Below are positions 24,593 to 32,670 of a DNA stretch of 64,000 nt, piece by piece. A program made the position numbers and the translations under genes. The notes beneath the pieces were generated by a model. That model did not search any database. It was not told the DNA's origin and was given only the letters and a program-made list of their open reading frames with translations. Location of the stretch: contig NZ_CP015992.1 of assembly GCF_001708505.1 (NCBI RefSeq), positions 5,890,001 to 5,954,000 of the forward strand. Reading direction: 5' to 3'. This DNA comes from Pseudomonas sp. TCU-HL1. GTDB lineage: Bacteria > Pseudomonadota > Gammaproteobacteria > Pseudomonadales > Pseudomonadaceae. Position 1 is the first letter of the stretch; each line of letters opens with the position of its first letter.

Positions 24593-25438
24593 ATGCCGAA
24601 CCCAGACGCCAAGCGCCACCTCACCGCTGTGGATAACTCACCCGAACCAACCGGCTACCAATATGCCGAGCTGGACGCTAATGCGCGCGTAAACGATGCT
24701 GCGCTGGCCGAAGAATGCGCTTTGGCGATTTCCTACAACGGCGTCAGCTATGCCGTCATGATGGTGTCTCCCAGTGCACTGGAAGACTTCGTCGCCGGAT
24801 TCAGCCTGAGCAGTGCAGTCGTGCAGTCCATCGACGACATCTATGACATTCAGGTCGAAGGCGAAGGCATTGCCCTGCATGCCGAAGTGGACATCGGCAA
24901 CCGCGCGTTCTGGTCCCTCAAGGAGCAGCGCCGCAACCTGGCCGGCACGACCGGCTGCGGCCTTTGCGGCGTGGAAGCGCTGGAACAGGCGTTGCCCGAA
25001 CTGCGCTCCCTGACGCCGTCGCCACTGCCACCCGCCGAGCATTTCTTCGACCTGCGCCAGCGCATCAACGAGGCCCAGGAACTGGCCCGCCGCAGTGGCG
25101 CCCTGCACGCGGCCCTGTTCGTCGATGCCACAGGCGAGTTGCGCCTGTGCCGCGAAGACATTGGCCGCCACAACGCCCTGGACAAACTGATCGGCGCCCT
25201 GCTGCGCCAAGGACTGGACCCACGCGAAGGCTTCGCCGTGGTCACCAGCCGCTGCAGCCTGGAACTTATCCACAAGGCGGTGCGCGCCGGCCTGTCCACC
25301 CTGGTCAGCCTCTCCGCCCCCACCACCCTGACGGTGGAATGGGCGCGCCGGCACCATCTCAACCTTATCCACCTGCCCCACCACAGCGCCCCACGGGTCT
25401 ACAGCCCGGCGCCGCAACCGAAAGCCCCTACCGAATGA
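24593..25438 (+). CDS. fdhD: Formate dehydrogenase accessory sulfurtransferase FdhD
   Basis: A 281-residue protein that transfers sulfur from IscS to the molybdenum cofactor of formate dehydrogenase-type enzymes. The active-site cysteines are in TGCGLCGVEALEQ (near residues 122-127). Other family blocks are GALHAALFVD, CREDIGRHNALDKLIG and TSRCSLELIHKA. AGGGGG precedes the ATG. It overlaps the next gene by ATGA, strongly implying that its client is the molybdoenzyme encoded there. Confidence 0.94.
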   Translation: MPNPDAKRHLTAVDNSPEPTGYQYAELDANARVNDAALAEECALAISYNGVSYAVMMVSPSALEDFVAGFSLSSAVVQSIDDIYDIQVEGEGIALHAEVDIGNRAFWSLKEQRRNLAGTTGCGLCGVEALEQALPELRSLTPSPLPPAEHFFDLRQRINEAQELARRSGALHAALFVDATGELRLCREDIGRHNALDKLIGALLRQGLDPREGFAVVTSRCSLELIHKAVRAGLSTLVSLSAPTTLTVEWARRHHLNLIHLPHHSAPRVYSPAPQPKAPTE

Positions 25439-27756
25439 GCCTGCAACCCGTAAACCCCCGCTACAAACCCTACAAGGGCGCCGCAGCCGGCTGGGGTGCG
25501 CTGAAAAGCGTCACCCGCTTCTGGCTGGACAGCAAACAGCCGTTCAAGAACCTCCGGGCGCTGCTGAAGACCAACCAGAGCGGCGGCTTCGACTGCCCCG
25601 GCTGCGCCTGGGGCGATTCCCCGGAAGACGGCCGCATCAAGTTCTGCGAGAACGGCGCCAAGGCAGTCAATTGGGAAGCCACCAAGCGCCGGGTGGATGC
25701 CGCATTCTTTGCCCGCTACAGCGTCAGCCAGCTGCGCGAACAGAGCGACTACTGGCTCGAGTACCAGGGCCGCCTGACCCAGCCCATGCGCTACGACCGC
25801 CAGACCGACCACTACGTGCCGGTTAGCTGGGACCACGCCTTCGCTCTTGTCGCCCGCCACCTGCGCAATCTGGAAAGCCCGCACCAGGCAGAGTTCTACA
25901 CCTCCGGCCGCGCCAGCAACGAGGCGGCCTACCTCTACCAACTGTTCGTCCGTGCTTTCGGCACCAACAACTTCCCCGACTGCTCGAACATGTGCCACGA
26001 AGCCAGCGGCGTGGCCCTGAGCCAGAGCGTCGGGGTCGGCAAGGGCAGCGTGACCTTCCACGACTTCGAACAGGCCGACGCCATCTTCGTGCTCGGCCAG
26101 AACCCCGGCACCAACCACCCACGCATGCTCGAACCGCTGCGCGAAGCGGTAAAACGCGGCGCTCAGGTGGTCTGTTTCAACCCGCTGAAGGAACGCGGAC
26201 TGGAGCGTTTCCAGCATCCGCAGCACGCGCTGGAGATGCTCGGCAACGGCTCGCGCCCGCTGAACACTGCCTTCTTCCGCCCGGCGTTGGGTGGCGACAT
26301 GGCTGCCATTCGCGGTATCGCCAAGTTTCTCCTGCAATGGGAACGCGAGGCCCAGGCGAAGGGCGACGCGCCGGTGTTCGACCACGCCTTCATCGCTGAG
26401 CACACCGATGGCGTCGACGCCTACCTGGCTGAAGTGGACGCCACGCCCTGGGCGCAGATCGAGCAGCAGTCGGGACTCGCCCTGGACGAGATCGAAATCT
26501 GCGCCCGCATCTATCGCGACGCAGGCAACGTCATCATCTGCTGGGCCATGGGAATCACCCAGCACCGCCACTCGGTGCCCACCATCCAGGAAATCGTCAA
26601 CCTGCAACTGCTGCGCGGCAACGTTGGCCGCCCCGGCGCCGGGCTGTGCCCGGTGCGTGGCCACAGCAACGTGCAAGGCGACCGCACCATGGGCATCAAC
26701 GACCGGCCGCCGGCTGCCTTGCTGGATACACTGGAGCAGCGCTTCGGCTTCAAGGTCCCGCGGGAGAACGGCCACAACACCGTCGAAGCGATCAACGCCA
26801 TGCTCGATGGCGAGGCCAAGGTGTTCATCGGCCTTGGCGGCAACTTCGCCCAGGCCACCCCGGACAGCCAGCGCACCCATGCAGCCTTGCAGCGCTGCGA
26901 TCTGACGGTACAAATCAGCACCAAGCTCAACCGCAGCCACCTGACCGTTGGCCAGGACGCGCTGATCCTGCCGTGCCTCGGCCGCACCGATATCGATCGC
27001 CAGGTCGAAGGGCCCCAGGCGGTGACGGTGGAAGACTCCTTCAGCATGATCCACGCGTCCTACGGTCAACTGGAACCGTCGTCCCGCGAAATGCGCTCGG
27101 AGCCGGCCATCGTCGCGGGCATCGCCAAAGCCACCCTGGGCAATTACCCGGTGGACTGGGATGCACTGATCGGCAACTACGACCGGATTCGCGACCTGAT
27201 TGCCGACACCATCCCCGGCTTCCAGGACTTCAACCGTCGCGTGCAGCATCCGGGCGGTTTCTACCTCGGCAACACCGCCAACACCCGGCAGTGGAGCACC
27301 GCGAGCGGCCGTGCCAACTTCAAGGCCGACCCGCTGCCGGCGGACCTGCTCCACGAGAAGATCCGCAGCACCGGGCAGAAGCCGCACCTGATCCTCCAGA
27401 CGCTGCGCTCCCACGACCAGTACAACACCACCATCTACGGCCTGGACGACCGCTATCGCGGGGTGCGCGGCCAGCGCGAGGTGGTTTTCGCCAACGAAGC
27501 GGACATTCGCCGCCTGGGCTTCGAGCCGGGGCAGAAGGTGGACATGGTGACGTTGTGGGACGACGGCGTGGAGCGCCGGGTATCCGGCTTCAGCCTGCTG
27601 GCCTTCGACATCCCGACCGGGCAGGCCGCCGCCTATTACCCGGAAACCAACCCGCTGGTGCCGCTGGAGAGTTACGGCGAAGGCAGTTACACCCCCACCT
27701 CGAAGTTCGTAGCCATTCGCCTCGAACCCTCCAGGGACAGCGGCCGCATCCTCTGA
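25435..27756 (+). CDS. FdhF/YdeP-family molybdopterin oxidoreductase
   Basis: A 773-residue soluble bis-MGD oxidoreductase, the YdeP/FdhF size class. The N-terminus carries GGFDCPGCAWGDS in place of a standard four-cysteine cluster motif. The likely molybdenum-coordinating cysteine lies in DCSNMCHEASGVAL. WAMGITQHRHSVPTIQEIVNL and LRGNVGRPGAGLCPVRGHSNVQGDR mark the cofactor-binding domains, and the C-terminal dinucleotide-binding domain holds TLRSHDQYNTTIYG. The ATG at 25435 overlaps the fdhD stop, which decides the start against a longer upstream open frame. Substrate is uncertain: formate is possible, but YdeP-type enzymes are mostly uncharacterised and linked to acid tolerance. Confidence 0.85.
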   Translation: MSLQPVNPRYKPYKGAAAGWGALKSVTRFWLDSKQPFKNLRALLKTNQSGGFDCPGCAWGDSPEDGRIKFCENGAKAVNWEATKRRVDAAFFARYSVSQLREQSDYWLEYQGRLTQPMRYDRQTDHYVPVSWDHAFALVARHLRNLESPHQAEFYTSGRASNEAAYLYQLFVRAFGTNNFPDCSNMCHEASGVALSQSVGVGKGSVTFHDFEQADAIFVLGQNPGTNHPRMLEPLREAVKRGAQVVCFNPLKERGLERFQHPQHALEMLGNGSRPLNTAFFRPALGGDMAAIRGIAKFLLQWEREAQAKGDAPVFDHAFIAEHTDGVDAYLAEVDATPWAQIEQQSGLALDEIEICARIYRDAGNVIICWAMGITQHRHSVPTIQEIVNLQLLRGNVGRPGAGLCPVRGHSNVQGDRTMGINDRPPAALLDTLEQRFGFKVPRENGHNTVEAINAMLDGEAKVFIGLGGNFAQATPDSQRTHAALQRCDLTVQISTKLNRSHLTVGQDALILPCLGRTDIDRQVEGPQAVTVEDSFSMIHASYGQLEPSSREMRSEPAIVAGIAKATLGNYPVDWDALIGNYDRIRDLIADTIPGFQDFNRRVQHPGGFYLGNTANTRQWSTASGRANFKADPLPADLLHEKIRSTGQKPHLILQTLRSHDQYNTTIYGLDDRYRGVRGQREVVFANEADIRRLGFEPGQKVDMVTLWDDGVERRVSGFSLLAFDIPTGQAAAYYPETNPLVPLESYGEGSYTPTSKFVAIRLEPSRDSGRIL

Positions 27757-28160
27757 GGAAGCGGCCCGTTGGCTCGCCTTGGTCCACCAGGGGCGCACCG
27801 CGCGCCCTGGCGGCCATTGGAAATGGCTGTCAGCAAGAAGTTATCAATTGAAGTAAGCGGAGTTTGTTTCGTGGAACTTCAATTCCAAGAAACAATTTGA
27901 AACACGGCGTGAATAGCTATATAAAGTTTCAACGCAACGGGGAACTTCCAAGGCACTCTGCCATTATCCAGACAGTGTGAAATGCAGATATTTAAAGGGC
28001 CCGAACAAAGGTCAGACAGCGCCAGAAGAAAAAAGTTCTACCCCAAAAGCAAATAATTAAAAAAACAAGAAAAGTTGGTGCTTTTCGTCGTCCGACACTT
28101 GCGTAAGTTAATTCCCACAGTAAATATCACCTCACCAAAACCAATGAGGCGACCCTCACC
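27757..28160 (+). other. 404-base non-coding gap with possible promoter for the first glycine-zipper gene
   Basis: No gene supported. The first 80 bases hold a GC-rich dyad (CCAGGGGCGC with GCGCCCTGG) that may end the fdhD operon; there is no T-run. The rest is clearly more AT-rich than the neighbourhood. TTGCGT (28099-28104) and TAAATA (28121-28126) with a 16-base spacer form a reasonable sigma-70 promoter for the downstream gene. Its low GC content would suit a small RNA, but I see no defined structure. Confidence 0.45.
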
Positions 28161-28652
28161 ATGAAGTACACCTCGATCCTTCTTCTGTCTCTTGGCCTGG
28201 CCAGCGGCAGCGTCTTCGCAGGCAACAATACCGAAGCCGGTGTTGGCGGCGCGCTGGGCGGGGTCCTGGGTTCCGTGGTCGGCAACGCTGTCGGCGGCAG
28301 CACCGGTGCAGCCATCGGCGCTGGCGTGGGTGGCGCAGCAGGCGGTGCAGTAGGTGCCTCGCGCCGCAACCGTACTGAAGCCGCCATCGGCGGTGGCCTC
28401 GGCGCAGCCGGCGGTCAAGTCGTCGGCCGGCAGATGGGCGGAACCACCGGCGGCCTGATCGGCGCGGCACTGGGTGGTGGCGCCGGCGGAGCACTGGGCA
28501 ATGAATACGGCGACAGGAACCGCTACGACGATGACGACTACGATGATGATCGTCGCCACTATCGCCGTGCCTACCGCGATCACCCCGGCCGTGGTCATGG
28601 CTGGGGCCACCGCAAGCACAAGCATCGCGACCACGACGATTGGGATGACTGA
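28161..28652 (+). CDS. Secreted or surface glycine-zipper protein with Asp/His/Arg-rich tail (paralog 1)
   Basis: A 163-residue protein. A signal peptide (MKYTSILLLSLGLASGSVFA) precedes a roughly 90-residue glycine-zipper region with alternating Gly, Ala, Val and Ile that could insert in or span membranes. The tail, from about residue 117, is highly charged: DRNRYDDDDYDDDRRHYRR, then HGWGHRKHKHRDHDD. The zipper repeats its own unit (GGALGGVLGSVVG, GGSTGAAIGAGVGG, GGGLGAAGGQVVG). Outer-membrane or envelope location is likely. The His/Asp tail could bind metal; this is not shown. It has its own terminator and a close paralog next door. Confidence 0.8.
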   Translation: MKYTSILLLSLGLASGSVFAGNNTEAGVGGALGGVLGSVVGNAVGGSTGAAIGAGVGGAAGGAVGASRRNRTEAAIGGGLGAAGGQVVGRQMGGTTGGLIGAALGGGAGGALGNEYGDRNRYDDDDYDDDRRHYRRAYRDHPGRGHGWGHRKHKHRDHDDWDD

Positions 28653-28667
28653 TCAACACCGCTAACC

Positions 28668-28695
28668 AAAAAGCCCGCTTCAAGCGGGCTTTTTC
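28668..28695 (+). terminator. Intrinsic terminator after glycine-zipper gene 1
   Basis: AAAAAGCCCGCTT (28668-28680) and AAGCGGGCTTTTT (28682-28694) form a near-perfect stem ending in Ts, 16 bases after the stop codon. The symmetric A and T runs make it active in both directions. Confidence 0.9.
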
Positions 28696-28820
28696 CAGAC
28701 CTGAGGCCTGGTCGAGCGACAGCTGGCCCCGTCCGATTACATAATCTGACCTGTGTCATGGGTACACCCGACAAAGCCTCGGGACCATGGACGCCCCATT
28801 CGTAACGGAGACTTAGCAAG

Positions 28821-29219
28821 ATGCGTAAAGCAGTAACCGCCTTCGCCCTCAGCCTGCTGGCGACCCAAGCCGTAGTGGCTGGCGAAACCACCAACAATGC
28901 CATCGGCGGTGGCCTCGGTGGCGTCCTGGGCAACGTTGTCGGCAACGCCGTCGGCGGCAGCACCGGTGCAGCCATTGGCGCAGGCCTGGGTGGCGCGGCA
29001 GGTAGCGCCGTCACCGCAAGGAAAGGCAACAAGACCGAAGCCGCCATCGGCGGCGGCCTGGGTGCTGCAGGCGGTTCGGTGGCCGGTCGCGCGCTGGGCG
29101 GTTCCACCGGTTCCACCATCGGCGCAGGCCTGGGCGGTGCAGCTGGCGGTGCAATCGCCACCGAGCTGACCAAGGACGATCACGATGGTCATCGCAAGCA
29201 CCGCAAGCATCGCCACTGA
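28821..29219 (+). CDS. Secreted or surface glycine-zipper protein with His-rich tail (paralog 2)
   Basis: A 132-residue paralog of the gene just upstream. A signal peptide (MRKAVTAFALSLLATQAVVA) is followed by a glycine zipper sharing long identical stretches with paralog 1 (VVGNAVGGSTGAAIGAG, KTEAAIGGGLGAAGG). The tail is shorter, DDHDGHRKHRKHRH, and lacks the Asp-rich block. GGAGA lies about 9 bases before the ATG. Separate promoters and terminators suggest the copies can be expressed independently after a tandem duplication. Function unknown; envelope-associated by its signal peptide. Confidence 0.8.
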   Translation: MRKAVTAFALSLLATQAVVAGETTNNAIGGGLGGVLGNVVGNAVGGSTGAAIGAGLGGAAGSAVTARKGNKTEAAIGGGLGAAGGSVAGRALGGSTGSTIGAGLGGAAGGAIATELTKDDHDGHRKHRKHRH

Positions 29220-29232
29220 TCTGGCACCTATG

Positions 29233-29263
29233 AAAAAGCCCGCTCAATCGAGCGGGCTTTTTT
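29233..29263. terminator. Bidirectional terminator between paralog 2 and sstT
   Basis: AAAAAGCCCGCTC (29233-29245) pairs with GAGCGGGCTTTTT (29250-29262) around a 4-base loop. It lies 13 bases after the plus-strand stop and 12 bases past the end of the convergent sstT gene, serving both. Confidence 0.9.
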
Positions 29264-29274
29264 GTGGGCGGCTG

Positions 29275-30519
29275 TCAGCCGATCTGCGCGGCGCGCGCAT
29301 CAATCACGTCGCCGCTGGCCATGCAGGCGGCCGCGGTGAAGAGCACATCGGTGGAGGAGTTCAGGGCGGTTTCGGCCGCATCCTGGAGGATGCCGATGAT
29401 GAAGCCCACGGCGACCACCTGCATGGCCACTTCGCTCGGGATACCGAACAGGCTGCACGCCAGCGGGATCAGCAGCAGCGAACCACCGGCCACGCCGGAG
29501 GCGCCGCAGGCACAGATGGAGGCCACCACGCTGAGCAGGATGGCGGTGGGGATGTCCACCTGGATACCGAGGGTGGTCACCGCTGCCAGCGTCAGCACGG
29601 TGATGGTGATCGCGGCACCGGCCATGTTGATAGTGGCCCCCAGCGGGATGGACACCGAGTAGGTGTCTTCGTGCAGGCCGAGCTTCTCTGCCAGTTGCAG
29701 ATTCACCGGAATGTTGGCCGCAGAGCTGCGGGTGAAGAAGGCGGTGATACCACTTTCTCGCAGGCAGGTCAGCACCAGCGGGTAGGGGTTGCGGCGGATC
29801 TTGGCGAACACGATCAGCGGGTTCACCACGAAGGCCACGAAGAGCATGCAGCCCAGCAGGACAGCCAGCAGATGGGCGTAGTCCGCCAACACGCCGATGC
29901 CGTTCTCCGCCAGGGTGGAAGCCACCAGGCCGAAGATGCCCAGCGGGGCGAAGCTGATCACTACGCGGACGATCAGCGATACGCCGTGGGACAGGTCGCT
30001 GAACACGTTGCGGGTGGTTTCGCTGCCCTGGCGGATAGCGATGCCCAGCCCCACGGCCCAGACCAGGATGCCGATGAAATTGGCTTCCATCAGCGCGGTC
30101 ACCGGGTTGGCGACGGCACTGCCCAGCAGGCTCAACAGCACCTCCGAGATATTGCCGGGCGGAGCCAGGTCGGCAGCACCAGTAGACAGGGTGATGGTGG
30201 ACGGGAACAGGCTGGAAGCCAGCACCGCCACTACCGCAGCGGAGAAGGTACCGATCAGGTAGAGGAACAGGATCGGCCGGATATGGGTACGCTCACCCGG
30301 CTTGTGGTTGGCGATGGCCGCTATCACCAGGACGAATACGAGCACCGGCGCGACGGCCTTCAGGGCCATGACGAAGAGCTTGCCGAGCAGGCCGACGGCG
30401 CTGGCGTATTCGGGCGAGGTCAGAGCAAGGGCGATGCCGGCGATCAGGCCGATGATGATCCGGGTTACCAGGCTGGTGCGTTTCAAGCGTTGCAGGATGG
30501 AGCCGTTTGCGTGGGTCAT
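29275..30519 (-). CDS. sstT: Sodium/serine-threonine symporter SstT
   Basis: A 414-residue inner-membrane transporter of the DAACS family. Diagnostic blocks are LLGKLFVMALKAVAPVLVFVLV, HIRPILFLYLIGTFSAA and the serine-rich re-entrant region TAFFTRSSAANIPVN, which with SIPLGATINMAGAA forms the substrate and sodium sites. It imports serine and threonine with Na+. I choose the ATG at 30519 (MTHANGSILQRLKR) by comparison with E. coli SstT; a longer frame starts with GTG at 30549. The upstream gap contains a REPIN. Confidence 0.93.
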   Translation of the reverse strand: MTHANGSILQRLKRTSLVTRIIIGLIAGIALALTSPEYASAVGLLGKLFVMALKAVAPVLVFVLVIAAIANHKPGERTHIRPILFLYLIGTFSAAVVAVLASSLFPSTITLSTGAADLAPPGNISEVLLSLLGSAVANPVTALMEANFIGILVWAVGLGIAIRQGSETTRNVFSDLSHGVSLIVRVVISFAPLGIFGLVASTLAENGIGVLADYAHLLAVLLGCMLFVAFVVNPLIVFAKIRRNPYPLVLTCLRESGITAFFTRSSAANIPVNLQLAEKLGLHEDTYSVSIPLGATINMAGAAITITVLTLAAVTTLGIQVDIPTAILLSVVASICACGASGVAGGSLLLIPLACSLFGIPSEVAMQVVAVGFIIGILQDAAETALNSSTDVLFTAAACMASGDVIDARAAQIG

Positions 30520-30815
30520 GGCAGGTACCGCTGAACGTTCGGGCCGCACGACGAGCCGGCCCCGAGTGGAAATTGAACCCCGATAACGCCCCGCCCTGAC
30601 TGCCGCAGATCAAGCGGAAAAGAAAGAGCCGCGCCGCGTGGTGTTCACCTCGCAGCCGGTCGGGACGATTCGGGTTTGGCGCGCATTGTGCGGATTCGCG
30701 CCGCGAATGGGTAGAGCAGACAGACGGTCGGGCCGGCGGATGTCGCTATTTCAGCCGTTTCGGGTCGACAGGGTGAAAGTTGTCCACAGGCGCCGCAACG
30801 GTCGATGGGACAACC

Positions 30816-30902
30816 TGTAGGAGCGAATTCATTCGCGAAGGGGCCTCCCAGAGACCGATGCGCAGCCCTGCGGACTGCGTCGCGAATGAATTCGCTCCCA
30901 CA
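30816..30902. repeat. REPIN-like element, copy 2
   Basis: Left arm TGTAGGAGCGAATTCATTCG (30816-30835) and right arm CGAATGAATTCGCTCCCACA (30883-30902) are inverted around a spacer of about 47 bases, the classic layout of a REPIN. It lies between divergently placed sstT promoter sequence and the end of the thioesterase gene. Confidence 0.85.
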
Positions 30903-30916
30903 ACATGGGTTGAGCG

Positions 30917-31354
30917 TCAGCCCTCCACCACCAGCTCTGCCAATGCCGCGCGCAATGCCTCCGGAATCGGCACTGGCCGGTTGCTTTCGCGGTCAACGAA
31001 CACATGCACGAAGCGCCCGGCCGCACAGGCATCGATCTCGCACTGCTTGAAGATCGCCAGTTCGTATTGCACCGAACTGTTGCCGAGCTTGCCCACCCTC
31101 AGTCCGACTTCGATGCGGTCAGGGAAGGCGATGGAGGCGAAGTAGTCGCAGGACGAACTGACCACGAAACCCACCACGTTGCCGTCGTGGATATCCAGGC
31201 CGCCCTGCTCGATCAGGTAGGTGTTTACGGCGCTGTCGAAGTAGCCGTAATAGACCACGTTGTTCACATGGCCGTAGATGTCGTTGTCATGCCAGCGCGT
31301 GGTGATGGGCTGGAAGTGGCGGTAGTCGCCGCGCAGGTGCTGGGGTTGGCTCAT
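30917..31354 (-). CDS. 4-hydroxybenzoyl-CoA thioesterase-like hotdog protein
   Basis: A 145-residue YbgC-type hotdog thioesterase. The active-site segment is TTRWHDNDIYGHVNNVVYYGYFD, with the catalytic Asp in HDNDIYGHVN. AAGGA lies 8 bases before the chosen ATG at 31354; the open frame extends further but reads into non-coding sequence. It is the last gene of a minus-strand cluster with an iron alcohol dehydrogenase and acyl-CoA dehydrogenase, so it probably hydrolyses a short or medium acyl-CoA produced there. Exact substrate unknown. Confidence 0.85.
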   Translation of the reverse strand: MSQPQHLRGDYRHFQPITTRWHDNDIYGHVNNVVYYGYFDSAVNTYLIEQGGLDIHDGNVVGFVVSSSCDYFASIAFPDRIEVGLRVGKLGNSSVQYELAIFKQCEIDACAAGRFVHVFVDRESNRPVPIPEALRAALAELVVEG

Positions 31355-31445
31355 GGGGTTCCTTGGCTTCGATTGGGGGTGGCCGAGGGTGGAAATCGTA
31401 GGGGGATCACGCTCCACCGATCCACCCTTGGACTGACCGGCCGGC

Positions 31446-32609
31446 TCAATAGGCCGCTTGGTAAATGGCCAGCGCATCCCGCTCGTTGACCTCGCGGGGA
31501 TTATTCACCAGCAGACGCTGTTGCAACATGGCATCGCTGGCCAGCTTGTCCAACATGTCCTGCGGCACGCCGGCTTCTCGCAAGCGAGTCGGCAGGCCGC
31601 TGCGGGCGCTGAAATCGGCCAGCTCGACGATCAACTGCTCAGTCAGGCTGGTGTCACTGCCAGGCCGAAGCTTGTGCCCGAGCACCAGGGGCGCCAGTTC
31701 GGCATACAGCGGCGCCGCCACTTCGGCGTTGAAGCCCAGCACATGAGGCAGCACCAGCGCATTGGACAAGCCATGGGGGATGTGGAAGTGCCCACCCAGC
31801 GGATAGGCCAGCGCATGCACGGCCGCCACCGGGGCATTGGCGAACGCCTGGCCAGCCAGGCAGGCGCCCAGCAGCATGGCCTGGCGTGCCTCGCGGTTGT
31901 GGCCGTCAAGGATCACGGCGTCGAGGTTGCCGGCCAGCAGGTGCAGCGCCTCGCGCGCCAGCAGGTCGGACAGCGGGTTCTTCTTCACCTTGCTGGTGTA
32001 GGCCTCGATGGCATGGACCATCGCGTCGATACCGGTGGCCGCCGTCACTGCCGCCGGCAGGCCAAGGGTCAGGTCCGCGTCCAGCAGCGCCAGGTCGGGC
32101 AGCAGTAGCGGCGACACCACGCCCATCTTGGAGGTTTCGCCGGTGGTGACGATGGCAATCGGTGTCACCTCGGAGCCGGTGCCGGCGGTGGTTGGCACCT
32201 GCAACAGCGGCAGGCGCCGACCCCGCGCATTGCCCACGCCATAGATCTCCGCCAGCCCCTGGCGGCAGTCCGGGTGCGCCAGCAGCGCCACCAGCTTGGC
32301 CACGTCCATGGAGCTGCCACCCCCGAAGCCCACGATCAGCTCGGCGCCCAGCGCCCGCGCGAGTTCCACTGCCTCCAGCACGATCGCTTCGGGTGGATCG
32401 GCCTGGACCCGGTCGTAGACCGCGACGGTCAGGCCATCGGCGACGAAACCGGGGAGGACCTCATCGAGCAGGCCGAAACGGGTAATACCCGGGTCGGTGA
32501 CCAACAACACGCGATGAGCGCCGCGCTCGCGGCAGAGCTCGGCCAGGCGCACGGCCGAGCCGGATTCGCAGAGAATCTGCGCGGTAGTGGCGAAGCTGAA
32601 GGGCTGCAT
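31446..32609 (-). CDS. Iron-containing alcohol dehydrogenase
   Basis: A 387-residue group III dehydrogenase. It has the NAD-binding GGGSSMDVAKLVALL, the PTTAGTGSEVTPIAIVT segment and the metal-binding DAMVHAIEAYTS and HALAYPLGGHFHIPHGLSNA, whose histidines and aspartate hold the iron. AGGAGG precedes the ATG at 32609, which rules out the slightly longer frame. It sits 61 bases downstream of the acyl-CoA dehydrogenase gene on the same strand. The alcohol oxidised is not predictable from sequence. Confidence 0.92.
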   Translation of the reverse strand: MQPFSFATTAQILCESGSAVRLAELCRERGAHRVLLVTDPGITRFGLLDEVLPGFVADGLTVAVYDRVQADPPEAIVLEAVELARALGAELIVGFGGGSSMDVAKLVALLAHPDCRQGLAEIYGVGNARGRRLPLLQVPTTAGTGSEVTPIAIVTTGETSKMGVVSPLLLPDLALLDADLTLGLPAAVTAATGIDAMVHAIEAYTSKVKKNPLSDLLAREALHLLAGNLDAVILDGHNREARQAMLLGACLAGQAFANAPVAAVHALAYPLGGHFHIPHGLSNALVLPHVLGFNAEVAAPLYAELAPLVLGHKLRPGSDTSLTEQLIVELADFSARSGLPTRLREAGVPQDMLDKLASDAMLQQRLLVNNPREVNERDALAIYQAAY

Positions 32610-32670
32610 CGTGGCGTCCTCCTTTGTTGTGTGCACGCGCCGCGGTCGTGCGGCGCGCAGGGTGGTGCCC

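Noticed and set aside
24964..27756. A 930-residue open frame extending the YdeP-like oxidoreductase upstream through fdhD
   Set aside because: The first 157 codons overlap fdhD in another frame and look like high-GC shadow sequence. The ATGA at 25435 and the family N-terminus set the real start.
25399..27798. A 799-residue minus-strand open frame, and similar ones opposite recQ, tex, gshA and the GGDEF-EAL gene
   Set aside because: All lie exactly opposite well-identified genes, have no recognisable motifs, and are expected from codon bias in high-GC DNA.
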